In this document: in pieces, positions 39,583 to 51,830 of the stretch
Numbering within the stretch: the stretch's first letter is position 1
Layout of the letters: each line of letters begins with the position of its first letter
Origin: Piper betle
Lineage: Eukaryota > Streptophyta > Magnoliopsida > Piperales > Piperaceae
DNA length: 64,000 nucleotides
Direction: 5' to 3'
Assembly (NCBI GenBank): GCA_033002965.1
Contig: JAURVB010000822.1
Location: 24,994 to 88,993 of the forward strand
Notes under the pieces: generated by a model
Database searches by the model: none
What the model was told of the DNA's origin: nothing
Seen by the model: only the letters and a program-made list of their open reading frames with translations
Translations under genes and position numbers: made by a program

Positions 39583-42500
39583 CTATGACTGGTTTTTCTG
39601 TTGCAAACTAACCAACTGACTATAAACACTATCAACACCATCGATGAGCTCACTGTGAGTTCCACTCTCCGCAACTTTCCCTCTCTGCAACACCACAATC
39701 TCATCCACGTCCCGGATCGTTGACAACCGATGGGCGACAACCAGGGTAGTTCGGCCTTCCATTAGAGCATCGAGAGCTTCTTGAACCACCTTCTCAGAGG
39801 CTGTGTCCAATGCACTCGTTGCCTCATCGAGGAGAAGGATTGCAGGGTCTTTCAGTATAGCTCTGGCAATGGCCACTCTCTGCTTTTGCCCGCCAGAGAG
39901 CTGAGCTCCCCTCTCGCCAACCTGGGTCTGGTAGCCTTCGGGCATTCGGCTTATGAACCCATGAGCATTGGCAGCTCTTGCTGCTCTCATGATCTCCACC
40001 TCCGAAGCTCCCTCCTTCCCATACTTGATGTTTTCATAGATTGTGGAGGAAAACAAAGCTGGTTCTTGCTGGACTAGGCCGATTTTGAGCCTCAGTGATC
40101 TCAAGTTCAGTGATCTAATGTCTCTCCCATCGATCAGAACTGCACCGGAGGTAGGGTCGTAGAATCTCATCAGAAGTGCAATGGCAGAGCTCTTCCCTGA
40201 CCCGCTTGTGCCCACCAAGGCCAGGCTTCTCCCTGCCACGACATGGAAGCTTAGCCCGTCAAGAACAGTGATGGTAGGCCTGGCAGGGTAGGTGAATGAA
40301 ACATTCTTGAACTCAACCTCTCCTCTCATTTCTAGGACCATTTCTGAACTCGGGTCGTTGGCATCTATCTCTGTCTTCCTCTCTAGGATGCTAAAAACTG
40401 ACCCCAAGGCCTGGGATCCTTTCACAATGTCAGGTGCTAGGCCAAGGGTCTCGGACACCCCAAATGATGTGATGATCAGCACCATGAACGCCTTCATGAG
40501 ATCACCGAAGTTGGATTTCCTCTGCTTGATGAGCTCTGATGCGTACCACAGGCCCAGTGCATATGATCCAAACGCAAAAAATTGTGTCAACCCGAATGCA
40601 AAACCTGAGATATGCCCACGTACAAACGCTTGCTTGTTCGGCCCGTTCAATTCCTGCAAGAATTGTGCTGCTACCTTGTCTTCGGCGTTGAAGGAGGCAA
40701 CTGTTCTTATGTTGGTTATTGCTTCCCTTGCTATGGAGGTTGCTTACGAGTAAGCCCGGGCATAATCACCTCCAAATCCCTTCAGAAAAGATTGCTGCAT
40801 ATATCACAAACACACACATTTATCAATTCTTATCTTGATTGCACCTATATGTTCTGCTTAAACCAGAGATAGGTGCTAAGTACATACCTCAGCAATGGCT
40901 GCACTGACAATGAGAGGGAGAGTTGCAATCACTACAGCAGCCAATTGCCAATTGAGGATAAATGCAATAACAAAAGCTGCAAGAATGAGAGACAAGTTCT
41001 GAACTATAGTCGACAACCGATCAGCAAGTGCACTTCTCACTAGTGTAGCATCAGAGGCCAAGACCGATGACAAGGAACCACTGCTGTTCTCTTCCTGATC
41101 AAACCATCCAATCTCATTCCTAAGCATAGCTACCAAAAAACCCCAAAATCACAAATTAATCAACATAAGCAAACTCCAATCAGGATAAAAAAAGCGTTTA
41201 TATACAAACATTTGAACATGAGGAGGCGCACTCTTGTGGTGACTCTCTCCCCCATCAAGGTGTAGAAGTACTGCTGTAATAGATAAATAGGAACGGTGAT
41301 GAAAGCTGCTGCAATGAACACAAAACAGATTCTTGTGATTTCTTGCTTCATGTGTTGCTTGTCATGGGAGTAGAACATAGTCAAAGCATGAGTGATTCCA
41401 AAGGCAAATAGAGGGCCTTCAATGCCAGCCATTATGGCTCCCAAGGACCCAAGCAATGCATATGGCCACTCTGGGGAGTTCAATCTAATCAGTTTACCAA
41501 CATATGACGGTGAAACCATCTTAGATTGATCTAAGTGATCCTTGTATACTTCGTTCTTCCGACCCATTAACTCAGTTTTTGTTACAGCTTTCATCTGTGA
41601 TTCAACTTCAGAATGCTTAGGCCTTGATGAAGAATCCCTGTGCAAGTTTTTAAACTTCAACGGCATCAGAACTTACAATCACATCATATCATAGTAAAAA
41701 AGGTAGTTGCTTACTCTGGTGTCTTTGATTCGTTTCTCTGCATGATTTGGAAGTTCACAAGACTTGCATATTCCCCATCCACGGCTATCAGTTCTGAGTG
41801 AGTCCCTGTTTCAATGACTCTGCCATTCTTCAGAAGAAATATTGTATTGACATTTTGGATTGTGGATAATCTATGTGCAACAATAATGGTGGTCCTTCCC
41901 AGCATAATCTTTTCTAGAGCTTGTTGAACAATAAGTTCTGATTCTGCATCAAGTGCACTTGTAGCCTCATCTAAGAGTAGAACCTTTGGGTCTCTTAGCA
42001 CTGCTCTAGCAATGGCAATTCTTTGTTTCTGCCCTCCTGATAATTGAGTACCTCCCTCTCCTACCTTCAATTATATAAGAAAACAGTAGCTCCCTGACTA
42101 TTACAAGCAAAATTTAAATCAAAATCAATGCATAGAATTATATGTTCTACCTTAGTGTCATAGCCATCAGGTAGAGCCGCTATGAAAGAGTGTGCATTTG
42201 CGGCTTTGGCAGCTTCAACAACTTGGCCCATATCTGCATCTTGCCTTCCATATAAGATGTTCTCGGAAATAGTTGTAGCAAAGAGGGTTGGTTCTTGACT
42301 AACTAGCCCAATCTGGTTTCGCAGCCACTTCATCTGAAGAGTCCTTAAATTATGCCCATCCAACAGTATATGCCCTAAGTGAGCATTACCAACAATTAGG
42401 TTGACCAAATGTTTCTTGGTAGGAAATTGAGGTAAAAATTTTGGGTGAAGGATTACCTGACATGGGTTCATAGAAACGCTCAACCATTGAGATGATGGTG

Positions 42501-44406
42501 CTCTTTCCAGACCCACTTGGACCTACGATTGCACAAGTCTTCCCAGCACTGATAGAGAGGTTGAGTTCATCAAACACCATGTTTGGGCGTGAAGGGTATG
42601 AAAATGAGACCTTGCAGAATTCAATGTCACCAGAAACTTCAGATAGAATTAGTCCATCATCGGCCTTGTTGGAAGAGTTGGCATCCATTTTAATGATTCT
42701 TATGATGTGAGCTGCAGCAGCTTGACCTTTGGCAATCCCTCCGATGCTTGGAGCTGCTTGGCCTAGTGCACTAAGGAAGTAAAAAGAAAGCCACCATTAA
42801 AACATAAAAAGATTGTGTAATCTTATCATATACAATTCAAGGAGAAATTGGTAGGAGCTCACAATCCACTGAATATAACATTGATGATGGTTGTAAATGC
42901 TTTAGCTCCATTGGTGACTCGGTGCCTAACAAGTACACCAGCACACCATAGAAGAAATGCCCAGGCACAAAACAGAATGCCATAGGTACAACCAACTCCT
43001 AGTCCTTTTGCAACTCCACTTTTCTTGCCAAGGGTAAGAGCAGAATTAAGAGCTTGAGAATATGCTGTCACAGCCTTTTCCTCTCCCGCAAAGGAATAAA
43101 CTGTGCGAACTTGAGATATCACCTGGTAAAAACACACAAGAAACAACACCAATTTTCCATTAGGGGGAAAAAAGAAAAAAACAAAAATGTAAAAAAGGAA
43201 TATGTTCTTGATAAGAAGAAAATATGTAATCACCTCTTCAGAAACTTTACCAGCTTGAGCATAAGCTGCTTCTCCCTTCTTCGACAAAGTCGACATCGTT
43301 ACTGCATACGCCCCTCCGGCGATAACAATTAATGGTACTACAGCCAGAGTTAGAAGTGTCAACTGCCACACTGATATAAATCCCACTGCAAATCCAACCA
43401 CAAATTGTGACAAGTACCTTATGCAGTGGCTTATCTGCAAAGATTGGATAAAAGAGAGCATGAGTTTTCAACAACTAAAGCATAAGAATGACAACCAAGG
43501 CATGATAATTTACAAATTTTAAAAGCTCTTCCCAATCAATAACACTCTACAAGGTTGCACCTTTTCACTTATGGCGTCTTGAACGAGAACTATGTCACTT
43601 GAAATGCGAAAAACTACATTCTCATCCCTCGCCTCCATATCAAAGTAGCTTATATCTTTGTTCAAAATTGATTGCAGGTACTTTACTCTCATCCTTGCTG
43701 TTTGCCTCTCCCCAGTTTGCATCCAGAATGCCACACCTGAACGCAATTCACATATTAATTAGAAGCCATTGTTTGGAATGCATAAGATCAATTATTCACT
43801 GCAATTTATACAGGGATTTCAGATTAATGTACCTGCCCAAGACGATGTGAAAATGATAATTCCAAGATATACCAAGTCAAGAGCATGCTGCATTGAATAA
43901 GGATGCAGATTGATCAGTGTATAATTCTTGTAAAAATCAACAGCAATCACATATGCACTAGTACACATAGGATTTAGGGAGCAACAAATGTACAAAACTA
44001 GAAAGCATGCATGTGTTGGATGGAGCTTCATAATATTTCAAACTGCAACCACTTCAAACTCTTTTACTCTCTTAAGTCTTAACTTTTCTATCTTCATCAA
44101 ACACTAAATCTAGATTCATCCCCTAGTTAGAATCACCTGGGAAATCTCAGCACCAACCCTCGTCGGATCATTACGCGAATAAGTACCCAACGACTCGATC
44201 ATCCGCCCGAAGAGCACGAAGAAGAACGGGAGTGCGGCGCCATGGATGCAGGCCCCAGCACTTCCAAGCAGGATCAGCAAGCAATCAAGGCCATCGGCCA
44301 GAGCAAACAAGCCCAAGAGCGAAGCAGGCCGATCAAGCTGCCGCCGACACTCCGACGAGCTAACCTCCTCCTTCCGATCAAGCCCGTCGAGCTCAATGCC
44401 GTCCAT
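39583..44406 (-). CDS. ABCB: ABCB (MDR/PGP-type) full-size ABC transporter with an in-frame stop codon
   Basis: Eleven exons (complement): 44137-44406, 43833-43887, 43561-43736, 43234-43434, 42863-43122, 42457-42770, 42151-42374, 41715-42064, 41210-41637, 40888-41129, 39583-40794. Phases join to 1243 codons, the normal ABCB length. Architecture is TMD1-NBD1-TMD2-NBD2: Walker [10 protein letters not shown] (404-412), signature LSGGQ (508-512) and Walker B LLLDE (to 533) in NBD1; GTSGSGKSS (about 1040), [14 protein letters not shown] and [11 protein letters not shown] in NBD2. Plant ABCBs are plasma-membrane pumps, several of them auxin carriers; by sequence this one resembles the ABCB2/ABCB10 group. 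Codon 857 (40744-40746) is TAA within [25 protein letters not shown], where relatives have Arg or Lys. As read, translation would end in TMD2 and lose NBD2. Everything downstream is still well conserved, so the stop is recent or a sequencing error. Confidence 0.93.
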
Positions 44407-47246
44407 TGCCGGAGATAATGCGGGCGAGTGGCCGAGAATTGAAGGAGGCTGTGGATGGAGAAGAGTGAGGGGGAGTAGTTAATGTGGCGCGGGAAAGAGG
44501 CAAGACAGTTGGCCCAACTAATTTCCTGTCCGAATTGAACTTGTCGGATGGGCGTCTCCAGTAAATGAGCCAAACCGTGGTCATTATGGTTCGGTTCGGA
44601 TTAGGCAATGTTTATTATGGCTAATTCTAATTCATAATAAATTTATATGTTTATTAATAATTATTTAATTTAAAATTATTATTATTATTATTCTTTCTTA
44701 TTAAGAAAGAATTGGAGTATAATTTTACTCAAACTAAGAATTTTAAAACTATTAATAAATTTTAATATATTTATAATTACAGGACTCGAATAAAGTTTGT
44801 TACTCAAAAATACATACTTATTTTATATTTTTACGGATTTTTATTTTTTTATTTATTTATATATTATTATTTATTATTAAGAAAAACTTAAGAGTATGAT
44901 TCTATCAAAATTAAAAATCATTTGAAAAATAAATCCCATTCAATGAATAATTTTTTTACATATTAAAATTAAAATTATTTTTAATATTTCTACATAATTA
45001 TATTTTTTCGTTAAAATCAAATAAATGTTCATTATTTTATTTAAAATAATGCAACAATATTTTTTAAATTTAATTTTGTATATTATTAATGTATATTAGT
45101 TAGTAATAAGTTTTAAATGTCTCCCACGCATCGCACAGCTCTTTGGCTAGTTTAAAATATATTGTTGCACTCTATGAATTTAAAGTCTAATAATTGAAAT
45201 AAAAGCTGTTGGTTTAATCTTTGTAAATAAGAGTATGGTTCCACCTAAATCACATATTACATACCTGTTTAACTAGGAGGTTAGACCCACTTCGGGTTGG
45301 GCGACGGCTCGAGACTTAAGACTTTGGGTTCAACCAACTTTATACAGCTGGAGAAGCATTAATGAGGGAGTTAATTATCGGCTTTAATTGTTGGGCCTAC
45401 CTAAGTTGTTGAATTGGGCTTTCGTATTTGTTATTGGGGCCACGGCCCATTGTTTCTGGAACTTGGGACCTTGGCATTAATAGGCCCAGAATAGGGTACG
45501 TACCTGGTTTGTATTAACTGATGCACATTAAAGATGTGGAAACTAGAAGCAAAGATCAACATGTTTAATTAGGGTTGATGGAAGAAGTTGAGGATAGGTT
45601 CTTGAATCCAAATTGATGGTAGTGGTTGCAATAGATTCCGGAAATGTATTTGGTAAGCTCAAGGCCGAGGTCAAGGAACGATAACATAAATGCCACCGAT
45701 GTGGCCAATTTAGTAAATCAATCAGTTATTTAGAACAAGCAAAAATTTTAGCTCCTCTCGAGAGCGATGCTGATGGCATGCGTCTCCACCGTCGCTTCTT
45801 GGGATGATCGACGGTGTCTCCACAACGTTGCTTTCGGGAGGAGCCAAAACCGGCTCTTAGAACAAACCAATAATTACATAAAATATTTACTATATATATA
45901 TCATAATGTGAATTACATAAGATTAATTATGAATAAAGAAATATCTTCAACCTTATATATCGAATCCTAACCTTACAAGAATGATATTGAAAGAAATTGC
46001 TTTGATCAGACTGGTGACAACATGCATATTTAAATTCAATAAGCTGACGAGAGAGAAGATGCATAGAGAGCATGCCCAGTGAACAAATCAACTGCTTGAA
46101 CTAGATACGAAGATGTCTTCGCAAAGCTAAGAAATCTTAGACATGATAAAAGAATTGAGATAGAGATTGGTTGCACCGACCATGCTTTTTTTCTTGTCTC
46201 CTTTCTTCCATCTCCTCCTTTAGATTCACATTTCTTCCACCTTACCAAACATATCCATAACCACTCTTTTTTCTTCTTTCTCTTGTAGATCTATCTACTT
46301 TGTAAGAGATCATACAGCTGGCTGCTGCTTTCTCGGCTCCTCCCTCCGATTAATTGATCTCTACCAAACAACGATGTCGACGTTGTCATAATATTTATCC
46401 ATCTATTTACTACAAAGATCAAGATAGTAGTGTCGAGACTGAAATAATTAACATTATTGTATAATTTGAGTGAGGTGGATAAATATATATATATATATAT
46501 ATATCAATGCAAGGGCTTGTTGTATATATATACCCCTGTCACTGGTATTGTAAATAACTTAATACGATTTTAGTTTTAATATGTAGGTACTAATTAGCTC
46601 ATAGTTGAAATTAATTATAACTCTGGGAAAGAATATGATCCGATGCAAGCAAAAAGGAGGGAAAAAAGGCAACCCAAAATGGTTATTTGTGTGAATCAAT
46701 GGTAATATACTTGGTGTATTAGTGCAATCCATATAATTTGTAGCGAAGCCGTCTAGAAGAAAAACGCTATATTTCGGCTCTAACTCAAAGTAGTTTTTTT
46801 AGTTATATATAGATTAATATAAGGCAAAACTCAAAATGTATTTTTATTGTAGCACATATTTTCAATGATATTTAATTAAAAAGACCATCTCATTTACATC
46901 AGGAGATGAAAATTAGAGCATTTGATCAAGAAGGCCCAAAATTTGAGCTCTACCATTTCTAAATTAATAATAACATAAATTAGGATGTAGGTTTGATTAT
47001 AAAAATCTAAACTAGCTTAGTTTGCCATCCCAGAGAGGAAGCTCGGTGTTCATAAAGAAAATTGTGTATCGAAATTCTTGTCATTTCTTTTTTCGATAAT
47101 TTATGTCGACAAAGGACCGAGGAGAAAATAAAAAATAAAAAACTCTAGGGCTATATTCTTATCAAACATATAATTAATATATCATTAAGACTTACAAGAA
47201 TTATGGTCTTTATTTTTGCAAGAAAACGTCCAAATGACGCATTATT
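44407..47246. other. ABCB upstream region and AT-rich intergenic DNA
   Basis: The first few hundred bases upstream of 44406 must hold the ABCB promoter and 5' UTR. The remainder is AT-rich. Around 45290-45500 it becomes less AT-rich, with several GGCCCA/TGGGCC motifs of the kind found in plant promoters, but no gene follows in either direction that I can support. A TA microsatellite is at 46483-46504. Confidence 0.45.
46483..46504. repeat. (TA)n microsatellite
   Basis: About 22 bp of TA dinucleotides in intergenic DNA. Confidence 0.85.
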
Positions 47247-47382
47247 TTTTGAAGCATAAATACACATATTTCACATATATTTTTGAAGCATAAATACACA
47301 TATTTCACATATATTTTTGAAGCATAAATAAACATATTTCACATATATTTTTGAAGCATAAATACACATATTACACATATCT
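47247..47382. repeat. 34-bp minisatellite, 4 copies
   Basis: Four tandem units start at 47247, 47281, 47315 and 47349, each reading TTTTGAAGCATAAATA then MACATATTWCACATAT. Units differ by only one to three bases, so the array is young or homogenised. Confidence 0.92.
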
Positions 47383-47630
47383 CCACACCATACAAGCCAG
47401 TCACCAAATTAGAACAAGAACACAAACATATTAAAATTCATACAGACGGCCCGGATACCCCTTAACAATAATCGGAAGAATCCTGACTGTCAAAAACCAT
47501 CACTCATCCAATCTTCTGACTATGAACAAACATGTAAAATTAACAATAATAATATTATTATGACTAGTGTTATTATCTTCCAGCCACCTTTGATAAAAAA
47601 AGATACATGCACCAAAGGTGAATTCCATCA

Positions 47631-48161
47631 CTATTTTATCACCGGAGACGGAGGAGACAGACGGAGGGCGTCGGTGATCACGCCATCGTCGACGCCAGCG
47701 TCGGTCTTGCAAGTCCCACCTGCCTTTGCCCTGGCCGGGAGGGGGAAGTTGGGGAGAGGGAGGCTGCTTGGATGCGGTGAAACTAAGAAGATGAATCCGG
47801 AGTAGTCATCATCCTTATTAGCCCCCCTGTTTGCACCCTCCGAGACTGACCTCATTATATGCTTGTCCGAGACCCTTCTTCCCACCCTCTTGTTCTCAAG
47901 CTGAGAAGATCGATTGAGAGATGGAGGCCTTGCTTTCTTTGGAGTGAAAAGCGATTGAGATCTTGGCCTTGTGGGTACTTTCGGTTGAGTTTTTGGAGGA
48001 GGTTTTGTGATAGGAATTTGGGGTAGGGGAAGGAGAGGAGGGCGCTGCTGCAGGTAGGGGAGATTGATAGAAGAGTGATACAGAGATATGGGCAGGTTCT
48101 GATAATAGTAGCTACCTCTCAAGCTCTTTTGCTGATCTTGGTGGAAAACGATGCTACCCAT
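47631..48161 (-). CDS. Small proline-rich protein with PNRC-like SPxPSxLPLPxF motif
   Basis: Single-exon frame of 176 aa starting MGSIVFHQDQQ. It is rich in Pro, Ser and basic residues and has no signal peptide or membrane segment. Near the C-terminus it has a hydrophobic lead-in followed by SPHPSSLPLPNF (residues 128-139), then TDALRLSPP (163-171). From memory, a family of small plant proteins ends with a SPxPSxxPLPxF motif followed by a short Leu/Arg helix. The same short linear motif in animal PNRC2 binds the EVH1 domain of the decapping activator DCP1. A link to mRNA decapping is therefore plausible but is inference. The coding region is richer in GC than the flanks, and the frame is the longest in 7 kb, which supports a real gene. 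Confidence 0.6.
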   Translation of the reverse strand: MGSIVFHQDQQKSLRGSYYYQNLPISLYHSSINLPYLQQRPPLLPLPQIPITKPPPKTQPKVPTRPRSQSLFTPKKARPPSLNRSSQLENKRVGRRVSDKHIMRSVSEGANRGANKDDDYSGFIFLVSPHPSSLPLPNFPLPARAKAGGTCKTDAGVDDGVITDALRLSPPSPVIK

Positions 48162-49631
48162 GTTGATATGTCACACAAACAAGTAATCTAGCAAGCAAAT
48201 AAGAATGCTGGTTATATATAAGGCTCTCAAAAGCTGAACCCCTTGGTTTGAAATTAGTTAATGATCAAGATCTAGCCAAAACTAACACAAGATTTCAATA
48301 AAAACTTCATTAGAAATTGATGAAACCAGCATAGTAAAAAAAACAAGAATATACATAAGATGAAGAAGCTAGGGAGACATATAGGTTACAGGAGGAAGAA
48401 CTAGCTAGCTGCAATATTCTTCTCCTTCGTGATGTTGAACATTGGATGTTTACTTCTTGGGCAGCTATATATAGCTGAATCCCACCTACCAGTCTATGAT
48501 TTAACTCATTTTTCTTCTCACCTTTTTGTGTGTCAAAACCAATTTTCCCCCGAGGATTGCCGACAATGACAATGCGCAAGGCCGAAAGAGCCACCGTTGG
48601 CCGGCAACCGCCAGTGCAAGATCAGCCGTTGGATGTGGCAGTTTTGATAGCCTTCGAGGGCGCGGATGCCGTCGATATGAATATCTTTGCATGGGCATGT
48701 GGGAATCGAGAGTATCTTGACCATACAAGTGGGAGATAAAGAAACCATGGTTTTGATACATCATAGAAAGGAAGACATTATTATTATGGGATTTGATGAA
48801 AGGTGGTGCAAAAGTATGAGGCTATTTTATTTTGGGTGGGCATTCATTTAAAGAAAGAAAAAGGATGTGACGGATCCAAAGCAAATAAATTAATAACCTA
48901 TTTAAAGCATTACTTTATAAATAATTTAAAACATAATAATTTTAATTTATATTGAAATTTTGATATTTTATTTTTTTAAATTATTTAAAAGAATATTCAA
49001 CTTAATTTGACTTTAATTAGGCATCTTTACTTGTTTGATTAAAATTCTTACTTAATCCTAATAATTATTTATAAACACATGATAAAATTAACTAAAATCT
49101 TATTATTTTTTAGTGTATATAATACAAATAAAATTTATCAAATCTAGATAAATAATATAGACATCATTCACTTTAACATATACTACAATATAATACTATT
49201 CAGAGAAAGCGTACCTTAATCATGAAGAAAATTGTATTTTAATTTCATGGGTTTAACTCTTCCAAGTTGTTATGCATGATATTTACTCTTTATCGTGATG
49301 TAATAATAAAATAGAAATCTTACATCTAATTTGGAGACCATACCCTTTATATAAATTTCTTGTAAGTGTAAAGCTTTTATTATTTAATTTCAAATTTTTC
49401 TCAGCATAACAAATTACAAATAAATGTAGCAATCTCTACATATATATAACTTTTATATTTTAATTAACCAATATTCCTTTAAGTTATTTGAATTAAATAC
49501 CATAACAAATCATATAAAAAAGGTTATTATTAAGATAGCCTTTAATGTACAATTAAATTAATATATGAGACCATATATGAAGAATAAATTTAACATATAG
49601 TTATATCCAAATTATTTATAATATGAGGCCC

Positions 49632-49742
49632 GCAGCAAGAAGCGTTTAGAGGTTCCTTTTAGAAAGTGGCAAGAGAAGCATTGTGAAAGATCATTTTAGA
49701 AAGTAGCAGCCAGAAGTGTTGGGGAGCCTCTTTTAAGAATTA
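49632..49742. repeat. 37-bp degenerate tandem repeat, 3 copies
   Basis: Units at 49632-49668, 49669-49705 and 49706-49742 share GCARSMAGAAGY near the start and TTTTAGAAAGTR at the end (third unit more worn: CTTTTAAGAATTA). Period is 37 bp without gaps. Confidence 0.7.
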
Positions 49743-50383
49743 ATTGTTACTTTAGTATATTAGATATAGATTATTAAAAAAAACCCATGTAAAATTCAAT
49801 GGTAATGTGGAGTAATGCCCGCTATATGGGTTTAATTCATTAATTAATTAAGCCATAATATTATTTTTAAAAACCCTAATATTATTCCTTTCTGCCAAGT
49901 TATACTGATGAAACCTGGGAAATATACCCAAGAATTAATGAAATTCATAGGCAAAAAAAGTCACGGTGAAGAGAAAAGAAGAAAAAGAAAACATCACCGA
50001 TGGCTACATTTGTTACAAATTACAAATTAAATGACTGAAATGGGTTAATTTGTTGTGCTCTAGCTAGAAGCAATAATACAAAACTATAATGGAAAACATA
50101 TAAAAGCCTAAAAATTGCCCAAATGAATGTTATTCAATTAAGTGAATTCAAGCGATTTTTTTGGTTTAAAAAAAGATTTGGAATTTATTGGAATAATCGC
50201 CTGAGCTTATATTAAATTAACGGTGCCCTCAGTTAAATATGCCATTAGCTTGAGTAAAGTATTTATTTATGACATTTGAGGTATTATAAGTGGGACTTGT
50301 TGAAAGAGATGTATTGCACCTATGCAATAGTTCATACAAGCCATTAGAAAAATCTATTAATTCTTGAGGAACATCCGATTAGG

Positions 50384-50384
<1 letters not shown>

Positions 50385-50420
<36 letters not shown>
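50385..50420. repeat. (TTA)n microsatellite
   Basis: About 36 bp of uninterrupted TTA repeats. Confidence 0.9.
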
Positions 50421-50421
<1 letters not shown>

Positions 50422-51264
50422 CATTTTTTAGTACATGTAAGGTAGTTAGACACATTTAAAAATGGGTAAAAGCCACTAATAATGAAAATAAGGATTGGAC
50501 AATCACAACAAAAAGTGACTTTCAAGGTAATTAGCAAGCTGGCTGGATCTATCTATCTATGCTTTTGGAAGTACCAAGATCTCATGAATAGCAGAAATCT
50601 GAACTCAACCATGAAGAAAAATTAACCCAGCCGCTAATTACCACCCATATAGGTGGGCAGAAGGATGCCTTCAATACACCTGGGTAATAAGCTTTAAATC
50701 TCTTATCATCTAAGTTGAACACAACTGAATCAATTCGTCCATTGTAGATCCCATTACTAGAGACGCCACTCATGATCATACAAACCAGCCATGAAAAGAA
50801 CCTGTGCACCTTCTCCCACGAAGAAGAGGTAGTGAGAGTATACACATCACCCGTGGAAAGATAAAATGTTGAGTTTATCCTGCGTTATGTTTAGAAGTGA
50901 TTGGTGACTTATATACAGGCTAAAACCTTCTTAAGCTATTTTTTGGATTTAAAAAAGTTCACAAAATTTATTTCAAGTCCCTTTCCAGGGCCGTAAGGGC
51001 CAAACAGCAATATCAGAGCCAAGTTGGCAGCCAAATGTAATAAGGGAGAGATGATTCAGATGCAATTCAACCTGAATTAGTTTCCCTTGAAACTTCATTA
51101 TAACATGTAGATTTAGTATGTGCTGAAGGAGAGATCATTCAGGTAATATATAATGGAGGCCCAACACATCTTCACTTTGATCACTTTCAGGCAACAACAA
51201 ACATGGCACCACCTCCTTGCATAATTACAAAAATTAGAATCAGAATCAATTTTCGAAGGAATTA

Positions 51265-51830
51265 CTAAATCGGGTCGAATTGGTCTAAATCGGTTAGGAA
51301 TTAGTTTAGTTGAAACAATCCAAATTAGTCATATATAAAAATTTTAATTTAGTCAAAATTAGTAGGTTTTAAGTTATAGAACATTTCATTTTAATATTAT
51401 AGTATATACTGTCTTTTATGGTTTTTTCATATTTTTTTGGATTTTTTAAAAATAATTTAGTATTAGTTATTATTTTTGACTCGAGTCGAATTCGAGTCAA
51501 GTTTTAATTACGAGAATGTCATTGCTATTTCTTTTACTTCTTTCCCCTCCTCTCTCCCACACTTGCTGCCCTCCTTCCTTCGCCACCGCGCCTCGCCTCC
51601 CCCTACCAACCCCGTCTAGTCCCTCCCTGCCACCGTCGTCCACCCCTGCCTCCCCCCGTCGACCCCACCCTGCCCCCTGTGCCCCCCACCCTGCCGCACC
51701 GGCCCCGTCGCCCTAGCCCCCCTGTGTCCCCGCCCCGCCACCCCCTTCTGCCCCTCCAAATCGTCTCCCCCTCGCCACTCCGTCTTCCCCCTGCCCCGTT
51801 TATCGCCGCTGTCCAAAATCGGTTGATTTG
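51265..51830 (+). mobile_element. Relic LTR fragment of the same superfamily as 16776-25296
   Basis: The blocks TTATAGAACATTTCATT, TTTTTTGGATTTTTTA, TTAGTTATTATTTTTGACTCGAGTCGAATTCGAGTCAAG and TTACGAGAATGTCATT line up in order with the LTRs at 17565-17735 and 22715-22885, and are followed by the same kind of C-rich core. Homology fades after about 51830 and no LTR ends or target duplication are visible. Frames in the C-rich core are compositional artefacts. Confidence 0.7.

Larger units (their letters stand above)
48162..51264. other. AT-rich intergenic DNA
   Basis: The part nearest 48162 is the upstream region of the small proline-rich gene. The remainder is AT-rich. It contains a 37-bp degenerate tandem repeat (49632-49742) and a TTA microsatellite (50385-50420). 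An 87-codon minus-strand frame at 50582-50845 has no recognisable similarity. Confidence 0.45.

Noticed and set aside
40741..40794. Possible intron using TC/GTAAGC at the ABCB stop codon
   Set aside because: Conserved protein sequence continues on both sides of the stop without a gap and no matching acceptor exists, so removing an intron here would delete conserved residues.
45280..45500. Possible tRNA or promoter-only island
   Set aside because: I could not form a tRNA cloverleaf, and no gene with exons follows on either strand, although GGCCCA-type motifs are present.
47247..47382. CRISPR-like array
   Set aside because: The units abut directly with no spacers, and this is plant nuclear DNA.
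50582..50845. 87-codon minus-strand frame
   Set aside because: No recognisable domain, no neighbouring exons with compatible splice sites, and it lies in AT-rich DNA where such lengths occur by chance.
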